NCBI RefSeq assembly: GCF_003234365.2
Contig: NZ_CP126260.1
Coordinates: forward strand, 1,860,001 to 1,924,000
Source of the DNA: Curtobacterium sp. MCJR17_020
GTDB lineage: Bacteria; Actinomycetota; Actinomycetes; Actinomycetales; Microbacteriaceae
Direction: 5' to 3'
DNA: 64,000 nucleotides
Of the stretch, positions 16,438 through 24,934 are shown one piece after another. Made by a program: the position numbers and the translations under genes. Each line of letters begins with the position of its first letter. The first letter of the stretch is position 1. A model generated the notes under the pieces. It saw only the letters and a list, made by a program, of their open reading frames with translations. It had not been told where the DNA came from and did no database searches.

Positions 16438-17409
16438 TCACCAGGCGTAGTCCTCCGGCGAGGTCTTGTGCCCCGGGAAGATCTCGTCGAGCCGGTCCAG
16501 CGCACGCTGGTCGAGGCGGATGTCGACGGCGCGGACCGCGGACTCCCACTGCTCCATCGTGCGGGGGCCGGTGATCGGCGCGGTCACGCCGGGCTGGTGG
16601 AGGAGCCACGCGAGGGCGAGCTCGCCGGGCGTGTGACCGAGCTCCTTGGCGAACGACTCGTAGGCCGTGAGCTGGTCGCGGTGCCCCTCGACGTACTCGG
16701 CGCTGCGACCCGACAGACGGCGGGAGCCGTTCTCGGTCTTCTCGATGACACCACCGAGCAGGCCGCCCTGCAGCGGCGACCACGGGATGACGCCGAGGCC
16801 GTACTCGCGGGCGGCGGGCAGGACCTCACGCTCGATGTCGCGCACCACGAGGTTGTAGATCGACTGCTCGCTCACCAGGCCGAAGGTGTGGCGGTGCTTC
16901 GCGGCTTCCTGCGCCTGGGCGATGTGCCAGCCGGCGAAGTTCGACGACCCCACGTACAGGACCTTGCCCTGCTGCACGGCGACGTCGATCGCCTGCCAGA
17001 TCTCGTCCCACGGGGTCGCACGGTCGACGTGGTGGAACTGGTACAGGTCGATGTGGTCCGTCTGCAGACGCTGCAGGCTGGCGTCGAGCGACTGGCGGAT
17101 GTTGAACGCGCTGAGCTTGCCGCCGTTCGGCCAGTCGATCATGTCGCCGTAGACCTTGGTCGCCAGGACCGTCTTCTCGCGACGGCCGCCGCCCTTCGCG
17201 AACCAGCGGCCGATGATCTCCTCGGTGGCGCCCTTGCCCACCGAGCCGCCGTAGCCGTTGGCGGTGTCGAAGAAGTTGACGCCGAGCTCGTGGGCCCGGT
17301 CCATGATGGCGTGCGAGTCGTCTTCAGTGGTCTCCGGGCCGAAGTTCATCGTGCCGAGCACTGCCCGTGAAACCGACAGCCCTGTCCGTCCGAGGTGTGT
17401 GTAGTCCAT
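16438..17409 (-). CDS. Aldo/keto reductase
   Basis: A 323-residue NADPH-dependent oxidoreductase with a TIM-barrel fold. The catalytic residues are visible: Asp and Tyr in FFDTANGYGGSVGKG, Lys in VLATKVYGD and His in LYQFHHVDR. C-terminal cofactor residues lie in GPRTMEQWESAVRA. The start MDYTHLGRTGLSVSR is a standard N-terminus for the YajO/Tas-like group. The substrate cannot be assigned. It is divergent from fabH, with about 120 bp between the starts. Confidence 0.9.
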   Translation of the reverse strand: MDYTHLGRTGLSVSRAVLGTMNFGPETTEDDSHAIMDRAHELGVNFFDTANGYGGSVGKGATEEIIGRWFAKGGGRREKTVLATKVYGDMIDWPNGGKLSAFNIRQSLDASLQRLQTDHIDLYQFHHVDRATPWDEIWQAIDVAVQQGKVLYVGSSNFAGWHIAQAQEAAKHRHTFGLVSEQSIYNLVVRDIEREVLPAAREYGLGVIPWSPLQGGLLGGVIEKTENGSRRLSGRSAEYVEGHRDQLTAYESFAKELGHTPGELALAWLLHQPGVTAPITGPRTMEQWESAVRAVDIRLDQRALDRLDEIFPGHKTSPEDYAW

Positions 17410-17531
17410 GGGTCCGGTCTACGCGCTCCGAGGGGCACCCTGCCAGGCCCTGGGAGTACCGGTTCTGCATGCGGGGTCGTTGTGGTGCTGCATGCCTTCG
17501 GGGGCATGTTCTGGTTCGGGGGAGGAGTACC

Positions 17532-18509
17532 GTGACGACGGTGAACACCCCAGCACTCCGTGGCAGCCGGATCCTCGGGTTCGGTCACCACCAGCCCGAA
17601 CGCATCCTGACCAACGACGAACTCTCGACCATGGTCGACACCAACGACGAGTGGATCCGCACCCGGACCGGGATCCAGACCCGCCACATCGCCGGGCCGG
17701 ACGACACCGTCACGTCGATGGCGATCGAAGCGGGCCGCAACGCCCTCGCCGACGCCGGCGTGTCGCCCTCGGCGGTCGGACTCGTCATCGTCGCCTCCAC
17801 CACGCACCAGGACCGTGCGCCCTACACCGCCGGTCGGGTCGCAGCCGCCCTGGGCATGACGAACGGCCCGGCGCCGATCGACATCAACACCGCGTGCAGC
17901 GGGTTCGAGTACGCACTCGCCCTCGCCGACCAGTCGATCCGCGTCGGGTCCACCGACGTCGCGCTCGTCATCGGGTCCGAGACCCTCTCCGCCATCGCCG
18001 ACTGGACCGACCGGTCGACGTGCGTGCTCGTCGGTGACGGGGCCGGTGCCGCCGTGCTCGGCGCCGCCGACGTCCCCGAGATCGGGCCCGTCTCGTGGGG
18101 CAGCGTGCCGCACCTGCTCGACGCGGTGCGGGTCGAAGGGACGCCCGGCCGGTTCAACCAGGAGGGCCGCTCGATCTACCGCTGGGCCATCACCGAGGCC
18201 GAGGGGCACGCCCGCAAGGTCGTCGAGGCAGCCGGGCTCACCATGGACGACATCGAGGTGTTCGCGTTCCACCAGGCGAACCTGCGGATCATCGAGCCGC
18301 TCGTCACCGCCCTCGGCGGGGAGTCGAAGTTCGTCATCCGCGACGTCGTCGAGTCCGGGAACACCTCGGCCGCCAGCGTGCCGCTCGGATTGTCGAAGGC
18401 GTGGGCGCGTGGCGACCTGCCCGAGGGCGTCCCCGCGCTGCTGTTCGGCTTCGGCGGCGGGTTCGCGCACGCCGGACAGGTCGTCAGGACACCGGTGCGG
18501 TCGTTCTGA
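17532..18509 (+). CDS. fabH: Beta-ketoacyl-ACP synthase III
   Basis: A 325-residue thiolase-fold enzyme starting at a GTG with GGGGAGGAG 6 bases upstream. FabH condenses acyl-CoA with malonyl-ACP to start fatty acid synthesis. The catalytic triad is present: Cys at about 122 in INTACSGFEYAL, His in VFAFHQANLRIIEP and Asn in VESGNTSAASVPLGLS. The final GFGGGFAHAG is typical. No other fatty-acid genes adjoin it, so it may be a stand-alone or second copy. The CoA-binding WIRTRTGIQTRHIA segment is intact. Confidence 0.9.
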   Translation: MTTVNTPALRGSRILGFGHHQPERILTNDELSTMVDTNDEWIRTRTGIQTRHIAGPDDTVTSMAIEAGRNALADAGVSPSAVGLVIVASTTHQDRAPYTAGRVAAALGMTNGPAPIDINTACSGFEYALALADQSIRVGSTDVALVIGSETLSAIADWTDRSTCVLVGDGAGAAVLGAADVPEIGPVSWGSVPHLLDAVRVEGTPGRFNQEGRSIYRWAITEAEGHARKVVEAAGLTMDDIEVFAFHQANLRIIEPLVTALGGESKFVIRDVVESGNTSAASVPLGLSKAWARGDLPEGVPALLFGFGGGFAHAGQVVRTPVRSF

Positions 18510-18527
18510 TCGGGCCTGCCGCCCGGC

Positions 18528-19445
18528 TCAGCGCTCGGGCGTCTCCGACCAGAGGTCCTCGTCCTTCGCCGAGCCTCGGCGCCAGCCGAGTTGCTTCTGC
18601 TGCTTGGGCTGCTTGGGCGCCTTCAGCTGCTTCTCCTTGGGCTGCTTGTCCTTCGGCTGCTTCTCCGGCTTGGTGGGCTTCGGCTCGAGCACGATCGGGA
18701 AGTGTGCCGACGGCGGCCCGAACCCGGTCCGCGAGGCCTGGATGACCTTCCGCCCGAGCGCGTGGTTGCCGAGCCCGCCGACGGCGGCGCCGATCCCGAA
18801 CGGCAGTGCACGGCCGAGCACCGACGTCCCCTGACGCACCGCGAACCGCTTGATGAACTGGTCGCGGACCTGCCCGCCGAGGCCGTTCACGACCTGCTTC
18901 GGCAGGGACGAGGTCACCATCTCGCCCCAGAACGCCGTGCGCGCCTGACCGCCAGCGATCTGCCCGCCGAGCTGCTTGATGAGCTGTGTGCCCGGAGCGC
19001 CGAGGATCATCGCCATCACCAGGGTCCGTGCCCGTTCGGGGTCGTCCAGGGCGATGCCGTGGACCTCGGTCACCGACTGGGCGAACAGCGCGGTCGTCTC
19101 GAGGAACCCGACCGTCTCCGCGCCGCTCAGCCCGAGGGCTGCCACCATCCCGACACCGGGGATGACCGCACTCGCACCGACCGCTGCGCCACCGGTGGTG
19201 ACCGCGGTGAGGTACTGCCGCTCGAGGATCTGGATGACCTCGGCGGGGGTGGCGTCCGGCTTGCGTCGGCGGATCGCGTTGACGTGCGCCACGACCACCG
19301 GGCGCTGGACGCTGATGGCGCGGTCGAGCCACTTGACCCACCCGCCGGGTTGTTGCGGCTGCGGGGTCCGGGAGTCGTCGGGCATGGGGGAGACCTGGGC
19401 GTTCGGCAGCGGCACGATCGCCTGGTCCTTCGGGGAGCGGGCCAT
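18528..19445 (-). CDS. EcsC-like protein with Lys/Gln-rich tail
   Basis: A 305-residue protein with ILERQYLTAVTTGGAAVGAS, a hydrophobic Gly/Ala stretch to about residue 115, then GALPFGIGAAVGGLGNHALG-like segments; the pattern resembles EcsC-family proteins but the match is by eye. The last about 50 residues are a low-complexity tail of Lys-Gln-Pro repeats (KQPKDKQPKEKQ). The function is unknown. There are two or three possible membrane-associated stretches and no signal peptide. It is convergent with fabH, only 18 bp apart. Confidence 0.6.
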   Translation of the reverse strand: MARSPKDQAIVPLPNAQVSPMPDDSRTPQPQQPGGWVKWLDRAISVQRPVVVAHVNAIRRRKPDATPAEVIQILERQYLTAVTTGGAAVGASAVIPGVGMVAALGLSGAETVGFLETTALFAQSVTEVHGIALDDPERARTLVMAMILGAPGTQLIKQLGGQIAGGQARTAFWGEMVTSSLPKQVVNGLGGQVRDQFIKRFAVRQGTSVLGRALPFGIGAAVGGLGNHALGRKVIQASRTGFGPPSAHFPIVLEPKPTKPEKQPKDKQPKEKQLKAPKQPKQQKQLGWRRGSAKDEDLWSETPER

Positions 19446-19483
19446 GCGCTCACCGTACGCCGGGCATGTGGGAGGCTCGCTGG

Positions 19484-20113
19484 ATGGACATCGACGGCGC
19501 GCCCGGTCCGGCTGACGACGCTCGGCGGGCCTCCGGGTTCCTGACGGTCGCCGAGGTGCTCGGCTTGCTGCCCGAGGTCGTGGTGCTCGACCCCGGCTCC
19601 GTGCTCGTCGGCGCGGACGTCACCCTTGCAGCCGGGGTGGTGCTCTACCCCGGAGCCGTGCTCGAGACCCGTGCCGGGGGCTCGATCACCGTCGCATCCG
19701 GCGCGCGGCTCGGTCCGGGCCCGCTCACCGTCGTCGCCACCGCGGCCCGGGTGACCATCGGTTCCGGTGCCGAACTGGGCCCGGGGCCCGTCACGATCAC
19801 GGCGACCGGGGCGGACGTGCTCGTGGGGGACGGGGCTCGGTTGTCGGGCGGCTGCCTCGTCGAGGGCCCCACCGAGCTCGGTGCCGGTGCGCAGGTGCTC
19901 GGGACGGTCGCCGTCCGTGACGCCGAGCTCGCAGCCGGCGGCGACCACCGCGAACCCGACCCGGATCGGCGTGCCGGTGTGGTGAAGGGTGTCGGGCGGG
20001 TCCACGGCGTGCGGGTCGGTACCGGCGAAGTGATCGTCGGCGGCGGCGTGCCGAGTGCGCCGCTCGTCGTCGAACGGCAGCGTGCACACCACCCGGAGGC
20101 GCCGAGCCACTGA
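19484..20113 (+). CDS. Hexapeptide-like beta-helix protein
   Basis: A 209-residue protein; the ATG at 19484 is preceded by GGGAGG 9 bases upstream. After an N-terminal 35 residues it contains successive short beta-helix turns (VLVGADVTLAAGVVLYPGAV, LETRAGGSITVASGARLGPG, VTIGSGAELGPGPVTI, VLVGDGARLSGGC), like the left-handed beta-helix of GlmU-type transferases. No catalytic His or acetyl-CoA residues can be assigned and the length is half that of GlmU. It could be a structural fold or an unknown transferase. It is divergent from the EcsC-like gene. Confidence 0.55.
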   Translation: MDIDGAPGPADDARRASGFLTVAEVLGLLPEVVVLDPGSVLVGADVTLAAGVVLYPGAVLETRAGGSITVASGARLGPGPLTVVATAARVTIGSGAELGPGPVTITATGADVLVGDGARLSGGCLVEGPTELGAGAQVLGTVAVRDAELAAGGDHREPDPDRRAGVVKGVGRVHGVRVGTGEVIVGGGVPSAPLVVERQRAHHPEAPSH

Positions 20114-20148
20114 CCCCGGCCGGGCCCTCGGAGCCGCTCGCCTGCGCG

Positions 20149-21072
20149 TCACCGGCACGGGACACCCGCCCGGCGGAGTGCTGCACGCACGCGGTCGGGC
20201 TGCATGAGGTCGGCCCACGACAACCGGATGACGAACCGGACCTCGGGGAACGACCGGATGAAGTCCTCGCGACGCTTCTCCTGCCAGTGCGCCTCGGCGG
20301 TGCTCCGCCCCTCGAGCATCGTCGGGTCCTCGTACTTCGCGCGGCCGTCGACCTCGACCACGACGCCCTGATCCGGGAACCAGAAGTCCACGACGGCCGT
20401 CCCACCTCCGGTCCGTCGGAACTCGTACTGCTGCACCGGCTCCGGTGCCCCGACCTGCCGGAAGCGCACCCGGCACACCGACTCCGCCGGCGACCCCGAC
20501 AGCGCCGACCCCATCCCGATCGCCACCCCCGCCTTCGTCTGCGCCGAGCCCCGCAGTTCGAGATCAGCGGCCAGCGCCTCGGGCGTCGTCCGGCGATCCG
20601 CGAGCAGCTGGTCCACGACGGGCAGCGACTCGAGCAGCGGACGGGTCGCAGCGACGTCCACCGCGCTCCGCGCCCACCCGGTGGTCCGCAGTCCGCCGGA
20701 CTCGATGTACGCGGTCGGTGGCCGTGCTGCAGTGCCGTGCCGGACGAACCAGGCGGTCACGCGCGTGTGGGTCGTTGTCGGGTCGGACACGTGGACCTTC
20801 GTCGGCGCGTTGCCGACGAGCGGCAGCCCGAGCACGGCGCACGCGGACTGGTGGGACACGAGGTCGCTGGCGCGGATGCGGTGGAGCGATGCTCGGACGA
20901 GGACGTGGTGTCGTTCACCAGGGTGGAGCTGTTCGAGCGCCCCGGGCCGGACCAGGACGCCGGGTCGGATCCGTTCGAGGACCCCGCGGTGGACATCACG
21001 TTCGAGCGCCCGGCGTTCGGGATCCGGAAGGCCGGTCGTGCGGATGAGTTCGATGTCGTTCGCTCTGCCCAT
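20149..21072 (-). CDS. DUF559-like (PD-(D/E)XK fold) protein with N-terminal winged-helix
   Basis: A 307-residue product from MGRANDIELIRTTG; the open frame extends upstream without protein-like sequence. The N-terminal half resembles AbiEi-type transcriptional regulator domains (HRGVLERIRPGVLV, HQSACAVLGLPLV). The C-terminal half has VVDFWFPDQGVVVEVDGRAK, the DxxF...vVEVDG core of Vsr-like/DUF559 nucleases, then EKRREDFIR and VIRLSWADLM. Such proteins are common in actinobacteria and their role is unknown. Two palindromic repeats lie upstream of its start. Confidence 0.65.
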   Translation of the reverse strand: MGRANDIELIRTTGLPDPERRALERDVHRGVLERIRPGVLVRPGALEQLHPGERHHVLVRASLHRIRASDLVSHQSACAVLGLPLVGNAPTKVHVSDPTTTHTRVTAWFVRHGTAARPPTAYIESGGLRTTGWARSAVDVAATRPLLESLPVVDQLLADRRTTPEALAADLELRGSAQTKAGVAIGMGSALSGSPAESVCRVRFRQVGAPEPVQQYEFRRTGGGTAVVDFWFPDQGVVVEVDGRAKYEDPTMLEGRSTAEAHWQEKRREDFIRSFPEVRFVIRLSWADLMQPDRVRAALRRAGVPCR

Positions 21073-21186
21073 GCCCACAGGCTGGTGGAAGCGAGTCGGA
21101 GCGAGAGACCTACCGCGACGATCTGTGGACAGTCGAGCGCAACCGCCCTGTGTGGAGGAACGAGGGCGCTCCATTCGTGTGCATCT

Positions 21187-21226
21187 TGCGACGATGCACG
21201 TGTTGATCACCTCGTGCTTTGTCGAC
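21187..21226. repeat. REP-like palindromic element, copy 1
   Basis: TGCGACGATGCACGTG, a TTGATCA centre, then CCTCGTGCTTTGTCGAC. TGCGAC pairs with GTCG-, CACG with CGTG, around TGATCA. A related element is at 21260-21297 and a third at 28970-29009. All three are intergenic. Confidence 0.5.
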
Positions 21227-21259
21227 TCATGCACACGCAACAGTTGCGTGCGCATGTTC

Positions 21260-21297
21260 CGACGAACCACGCGCCGATCGACTCGTGGATTGTCGCA
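21260..21297. repeat. REP-like palindromic element, copy 2
   Basis: CGACGAACCACGCGCCGATC then GACTCGTGGATTGTCGCA. It aligns with the copy at 21187 as CGACGANNCACGNG, GATC, CTCGTG and TTGTCG. It lies between the DUF559-like gene and the end of fliW. Confidence 0.5.
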
Positions 21298-21329
21298 AAA
21301 CGCGTGCGGCCGACCGGCCCCCGCAGCAC

Positions 21330-21698
21330 CTACGCCCGCGCGAGCTCCGCCCGCAGCGGCAGGTCCTGGTCCTCCAGGATGAGCTGCGCGCCCACGGCGG
21401 TCCGGGCGTTCACGACGATCGGCGCGAGCAAGTTGACGGTCGTGCCCGACGCGCCGGGGTTCGCCACCACGAGCAGCATCGCGTCGGCGGGGTCGGTCAG
21501 CTCGAGCCCCGCGGCCTGCTCGTCGGTGAGCTCGGGCGAGTACGACGGCAGGTGCACCGCGGCGTCGAGCACGAACAAGCGCGAGGAACCCCCGACGAGG
21601 GTGAACAGGCCCTCGGCGCCGTCCACCGGGGTCAGCGTGAAGACCGGTGCGGGGGACAGGCCGAACGGCGGGACGGCGAAGGTCAGGGAGATGCTCAT
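21330..21698 (-). CDS. fliW: Flagellar assembly factor FliW
   Basis: A 122-residue protein starting at MSISLTFAVPPFGLS. FliW binds flagellin and also CsrA, releasing flagellin mRNA from repression when flagellin has been exported. The family pattern is visible: FTLTPVDGAEGLFTLVGG, PADAMLLVVAN and VNLLAPIVVNARTAVGAQLI. It is the last gene of flgN-flgK-flgL-fliW, overlapping flgL by 4 bp. Its partner CsrA is encoded at 63221. Confidence 0.9.
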   Translation of the reverse strand: MSISLTFAVPPFGLSPAPVFTLTPVDGAEGLFTLVGGSSRLFVLDAAVHLPSYSPELTDEQAAGLELTDPADAMLLVVANPGASGTTVNLLAPIVVNARTAVGAQLILEDQDLPLRAELARA

Positions 21699-22576
21699 CG
21701 GAGGTAGTCCATCAGGGTCGGCTGCAGGACCTTCGCGGTGACGGCGAGGGCTGCCTGGTAGTTGGTCTGCTGCACCTGCAGGTCGAGGACGGCCTTGGCG
21801 AGGTCGACGTCCTCGATGCCGGCGCGGCGGTTCTCGAGCGAGACGGCCGCGGTCTTCAGCGAGTCCTGCGCGGCGAGAGCGGTCGCGTGCCGGACACCGA
21901 CGTCGGCCTGGGCGCCGCGGACGGCCCCGAGCGCGCTGTCGACGTCGTTGATCCGCGCGTTCACGTTCACCCCGTTCTGCAGGTCGCTGACGATGGAGTC
22001 GAGCACGCCGAACACCGACGACGCGCCGGTGCCGAAGACGTCGGCCCCGGCGGTGTCGACGCGCACGGTGGTGCCGTCGCCGATCCGGCGGGAGACGTCC
22101 GTGCCGGAGGCCGCCCACCCGGTCGCCGGGTCGTACGCGGCGGTGGCGGTCGAGGCACCGGCGAAGACCGAGCGGGTGCCGTAGGTCGTGTTGGCCCGTG
22201 CCTCGAGGTCGGACTTCAGCGACTGGAACTGCGTGATGAAGGCGTCGCGGTCGGTGTCGCTCATGGTGCCGGAGTTCGCCGCCTGCACGGTCAGGTCCCG
22301 CACGCTGTTGAGCACCGAGTAGACGCTGGACAGGGCGCTGTCGGTGGTCGCGAGCCAGGCCACGGCGTCGTTCGCGTTGCGCGTGTACTGCGCGGCGGCG
22401 GCCTGCTCCTTGCGCACCTGCATCGACGACGCGGTGCCGACGGGGTCGTCGGACGGCTTCTGGATCGCCTGCAGCGTGGTGGCCTGCTCGGTCAGCTGCG
22501 CCACGCGCGCCGCACCGGTCTGCAGCCGTGCCGAGGCCGCGGCCATCGACATCTGGGTGGTCACCCGGGTGATCAC
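21695..22576 (-). CDS. flgL: Flagellar hook-filament junction protein FlgL
   Basis: A 293-residue protein starting at a GTG (ITRVTTQMSMAAASARLQ). FlgL (HAP3) joins hook and filament. It has flagellin-like terminal helices: N-terminal QKPSDDPVGTASSMQVRKEQ, and C-terminal RRAGIEDVDLAKAVLDLQ followed by QTNYQAALAVTAKVLQPTLM. A longer frame reaching into flgK is shadow. It has a 4-bp overlap with fliW and 2 bp separation from flgK. Confidence 0.93.
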   Translation of the reverse strand: MITRVTTQMSMAAASARLQTGAARVAQLTEQATTLQAIQKPSDDPVGTASSMQVRKEQAAAAQYTRNANDAVAWLATTDSALSSVYSVLNSVRDLTVQAANSGTMSDTDRDAFITQFQSLKSDLEARANTTYGTRSVFAGASTATAAYDPATGWAASGTDVSRRIGDGTTVRVDTAGADVFGTGASSVFGVLDSIVSDLQNGVNVNARINDVDSALGAVRGAQADVGVRHATALAAQDSLKTAAVSLENRRAGIEDVDLAKAVLDLQVQQTNYQAALAVTAKVLQPTLMDYLR

Positions 22577-22578
22577 GA

Positions 22579-24000
22579 TCAGCCCCTCCCGACGAGTCCG
22601 ACGCGGTTGATGATGGTGTCGAGCATCTCGTCGACGGCGGTCAGGACGCGTGCCGCGCCCTGGTACGCGTGCTGGTAGCTCAGCAGGTTCACGTTCTCCT
22701 CGTCGAGGTCGACGCCGGCGCTCGACTGCTGCTGGGTGCGCGCGTTGGTCAGGGCGAGTCCGGTGAGCGTCGACTCCGTCGCGGCCGACCGGGAGGCGGT
22801 GCCCACCCCCGCCACGAACGTCGCCCAGGTCGTGTCGGCGGCTCCAGGGCCCGTGCCGAGTCGCGAGAGCGCGTCGGCGAACGAGTCGTCGAGCTGCCCC
22901 GCCGCGTTCCGCGTCGCCAGGCCGCTGCCGTCCGTCGGGACGACCGACAGGCCCTGCGCTGCCGGGACCCCCGCCGCGAGGGCGAAGAACGCGGTGCCGG
23001 TGGTGCCGGCCGGGGTGGTGCCGGTGGCGTGGACGGCGTTGACCGTGGTGGCGAGCTGGGTCGCGACGGCGTCGTAGGACGCGGCAGCCTGGGCGAGTGC
23101 GCCGCCCGTGCCGTCCCCGTTCGCCGGGGCGAGGACGGCGAGGGCGCCACCGATCGACCCTCCGCTGAGGGACACCGCGCCGGCGGTGCCGGAGGTCCAG
23201 GTCAGGGTGACAGCGGCACCGTCCGCGAGGCGTTCGCCACCACCGAGGGCGACGGCGCGGGCGTCGGTGCCCTGCACGAGCGGGTTGCCGCCGAGCAGCA
23301 CGTCGACCGTGCCGTCCGCGTTGGTGCGGGTCGTCCCGCCGGCGAGCGTCGCGATCTGCTCGGTGAGCTGGTCGCGCTGGTCGAGGAGTTCGTTCGCGTT
23401 GCCGCCGGAGGCCAGCGTGGTGCGGATCCGCCCGTTCAGGTCGGCCACCTGCTTCGCGGCGTCGTTCAGCTGGGTCACCTGGCCGGCCGCGGTGCCCCGG
23501 ACCGAGGACCACTGCGCGTCGACCGCCTTCGACCCGGCGGCCAGGGCCGAGGCGACGGTGCCCGCTGCGCCGAGGACGGCGCTGGCGGCACCCGGGTCGT
23601 CGGGGTGACTGGCGAGTTCGCTCCACGACGACCAGAAGGCATCGAGCTTGGCGCTCAGGCCGTCCTTGCCGGGCTCGTGCAGGCCGGTCTCGAGGGCGGA
23701 CAGTGCCGTCGCACGGGCGTCGGCATAAGCGGAGGACCCCGCGGCGACCCGGACGCCGACGTCGAGCGTCAGCGATGCCAGGCGGGCGATGCCGTCGACG
23801 GAGACGCCCTGACCGGCGAGGGCGGCGGTGCCGCGCATGAACCCGGTCTGGGTCGCGGGGATCGAGTTCTGCGTGACGCGCTGCCGCGTGTACCCGGCGG
23901 TGCCGGCGTTCGCGATGTTCTGGCCGGTGACGTCGATGCCGGCGCGGGCTGCGGCGAGGCCGGAGTACGCGGTGGCGAGGGCGCCGAAGGTGCTGACCAC
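22579..24000 (-). CDS. flgK: Flagellar hook-associated protein FlgK
   Basis: A 473-residue protein starting at a GTG (VSTFGALATAYSGLAAARAG). FlgK (HAP1) is the first junction protein. It has the rod/hook N-terminal motif GIDVTGQNIANAGTAGYTRQ and the C-terminal coiled-coil GVDLDEENVNLLSYQHAYQG followed by AARVLTAVDEMLDTIIN, both family hallmarks. The middle domain is Ala/Gly-rich, as expected for a high-GC host. It lies 4 bp after flgN, its export chaperone. Confidence 0.95.
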   Translation of the reverse strand: MVSTFGALATAYSGLAAARAGIDVTGQNIANAGTAGYTRQRVTQNSIPATQTGFMRGTAALAGQGVSVDGIARLASLTLDVGVRVAAGSSAYADARATALSALETGLHEPGKDGLSAKLDAFWSSWSELASHPDDPGAASAVLGAAGTVASALAAGSKAVDAQWSSVRGTAAGQVTQLNDAAKQVADLNGRIRTTLASGGNANELLDQRDQLTEQIATLAGGTTRTNADGTVDVLLGGNPLVQGTDARAVALGGGERLADGAAVTLTWTSGTAGAVSLSGGSIGGALAVLAPANGDGTGGALAQAAASYDAVATQLATTVNAVHATGTTPAGTTGTAFFALAAGVPAAQGLSVVPTDGSGLATRNAAGQLDDSFADALSRLGTGPGAADTTWATFVAGVGTASRSAATESTLTGLALTNARTQQQSSAGVDLDEENVNLLSYQHAYQGAARVLTAVDEMLDTIINRVGLVGRG

Positions 24001-24004
24001 GGGG

Positions 24005-24490
24005 TTACAGGGTCCCCTCGAACAGGCGGGCGCCGTCGGAGCCGGAACCGGAGGTGCCCGAGGCGTCGTAGGTCGCTGCGGTCGTCACGGTGCCGGCGAG
24101 GGTCTCCTCGGTGGCCTGGGCGGCGGTGCGGAGGAAGCGGTCGTTCTCGTCGCGCAGGGCGCCGATCTGGGTGGTCAGCTCGACCATCGCGGTCAGGTGC
24201 GCGGCGAGGATCTCGCCCCACGGGCCGTTGGGTGCGGCGGCGACGACGTCGCGCAGGGGAGCATCGGCGGGGACGCCCCACTCCTCGGCGACCTCGGCAC
24301 TCGACGCGGCGCGCTCGAGTCCGGTGCTGCGGAGTCGTTCGAGGACCTGCTCGACCTCGCGGCTGGCGTGCGACACCCAGCGGGAACGGCCCGCGGTGAG
24401 CAGCAGCTGCTCCTCCTCGAGCTTGAAGGTGAGCAGCTCGAGCAGTTCGCGTTCGCGCCAGAGCACGGCGGACAGGTCGTTCACGCTCAT
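24005..24490 (-). CDS. flgN: FlgN-type flagellar chaperone
   Basis: A 161-residue helical protein starting at the ATG ending at 24490, with GGGAGGAG just upstream; the frame to 24775 is non-coding leader. FlgN-like chaperones hold FlgK and FlgL before export. The heptad-rich N-terminus (SAVLWRERELLELLTFKLEE, EQLLLTAGRSRWVS) fits the FlgN family, and the gene directly precedes flgK. It is the first gene of the minus-strand operon read from the promoter at 24553-24580. Confidence 0.8.
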   Translation of the reverse strand: MSVNDLSAVLWRERELLELLTFKLEEEQLLLTAGRSRWVSHASREVEQVLERLRSTGLERAASSAEVAEEWGVPADAPLRDVVAAAPNGPWGEILAAHLTAMVELTTQIGALRDENDRFLRTAAQATEETLAGTVTTAATYDASGTSGSGSDGARLFEGTL

Positions 24491-24526
24491 CAGCTCCTCC
24501 CGTGTGGGTCGTCGTCGGGTGTTCGG

Positions 24527-24544
24527 GTCCACCATCCGGCGGAC
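24527..24544 (-). promoter_or_regulatory. 5'-leader hairpin with GGA loop, flgN mRNA
   Basis: On the minus strand GTCCGCC-GGAT-GGTGGAC forms a 7-bp stem with a GGAU loop. It would begin about 2 nt after the predicted transcription start. The loop carries the GGA core of CsrA sites, although the loop is shorter than in the canonical ACGGA hairpins of the other flagellar leaders. The flgN Shine-Dalgarno GGGAGGAG follows. Confidence 0.4.
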
Positions 24545-24552
24545 ACCGAGAC

Positions 24553-24580
24553 CTATCGACCCGACGGCGGTCGCCGTAAG
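24553..24580 (-). promoter_or_regulatory. FliA-type promoter of flgN-flgK-flgL-fliW
   Basis: Reads CTTACGG-N13-GTCGATAG on the minus strand, 63 bp before the flgN start. It matches the promoters before fliC and flbD in sequence and spacing, and those before flgB and fliM with one extra spacer base. The intergenic stretch from 24581 to 24881 holds no gene; GCCGATAC at 24752 resembles a -10 element but lacks the upstream half. Confidence 0.75.
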
Positions 24581-24881
24581 CGGTGGGGGACGTGACAAGC
24601 GAGGCGGACGACCCCCGGGCCTCCCGTATCCACCCCGTCCGGGGGCCGGGAACGGTCGTTCTACCGGGTGGGTCCCCCCAAATGCGGACCGCGAAACACC
24701 GTGATTGCCCCCGCACTGGGGACGGATGAACCCCTGTTCAGGACTTTGCCAGCCGATACATTCAGAACGCACCACGAGGGCGACCTCGAACCGCGCGAAC
24801 GAGGCGCGGGGTGCGCCGCTCGGAGGGAACCGGGCGGATCTTCGGCGTACGCACCGGCCATCCGAGGCCGGCGTTCGCCGT

Positions 24882-24895
24882 GCCCACGGACGGGT
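24882..24895 (+). promoter_or_regulatory. ACGGAC-loop hairpin upstream of fliA
   Basis: GCCC-ACGGAC-GGGT: a 4-bp stem including one G-U pair with the hexaloop ACGGAC. The 12-mer CCCACGGACGGG is identical to those in the fliC and flbD leaders. It lies 40 bp upstream of the fliA start; no matching promoter could be placed for this gene. Confidence 0.45.
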
Positions 24896-24934
24896 GAGTC
24901 AGGACGTTCACCTCAGGTCGATCAAGGGATCAGC

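Noticed and set aside
24752..24759. GCCGATAC as a -10 element for a fliA promoter
   Set aside because: No CTNACGG-like half lies 13-14 bp upstream, so it does not meet the pattern of the other five promoters.
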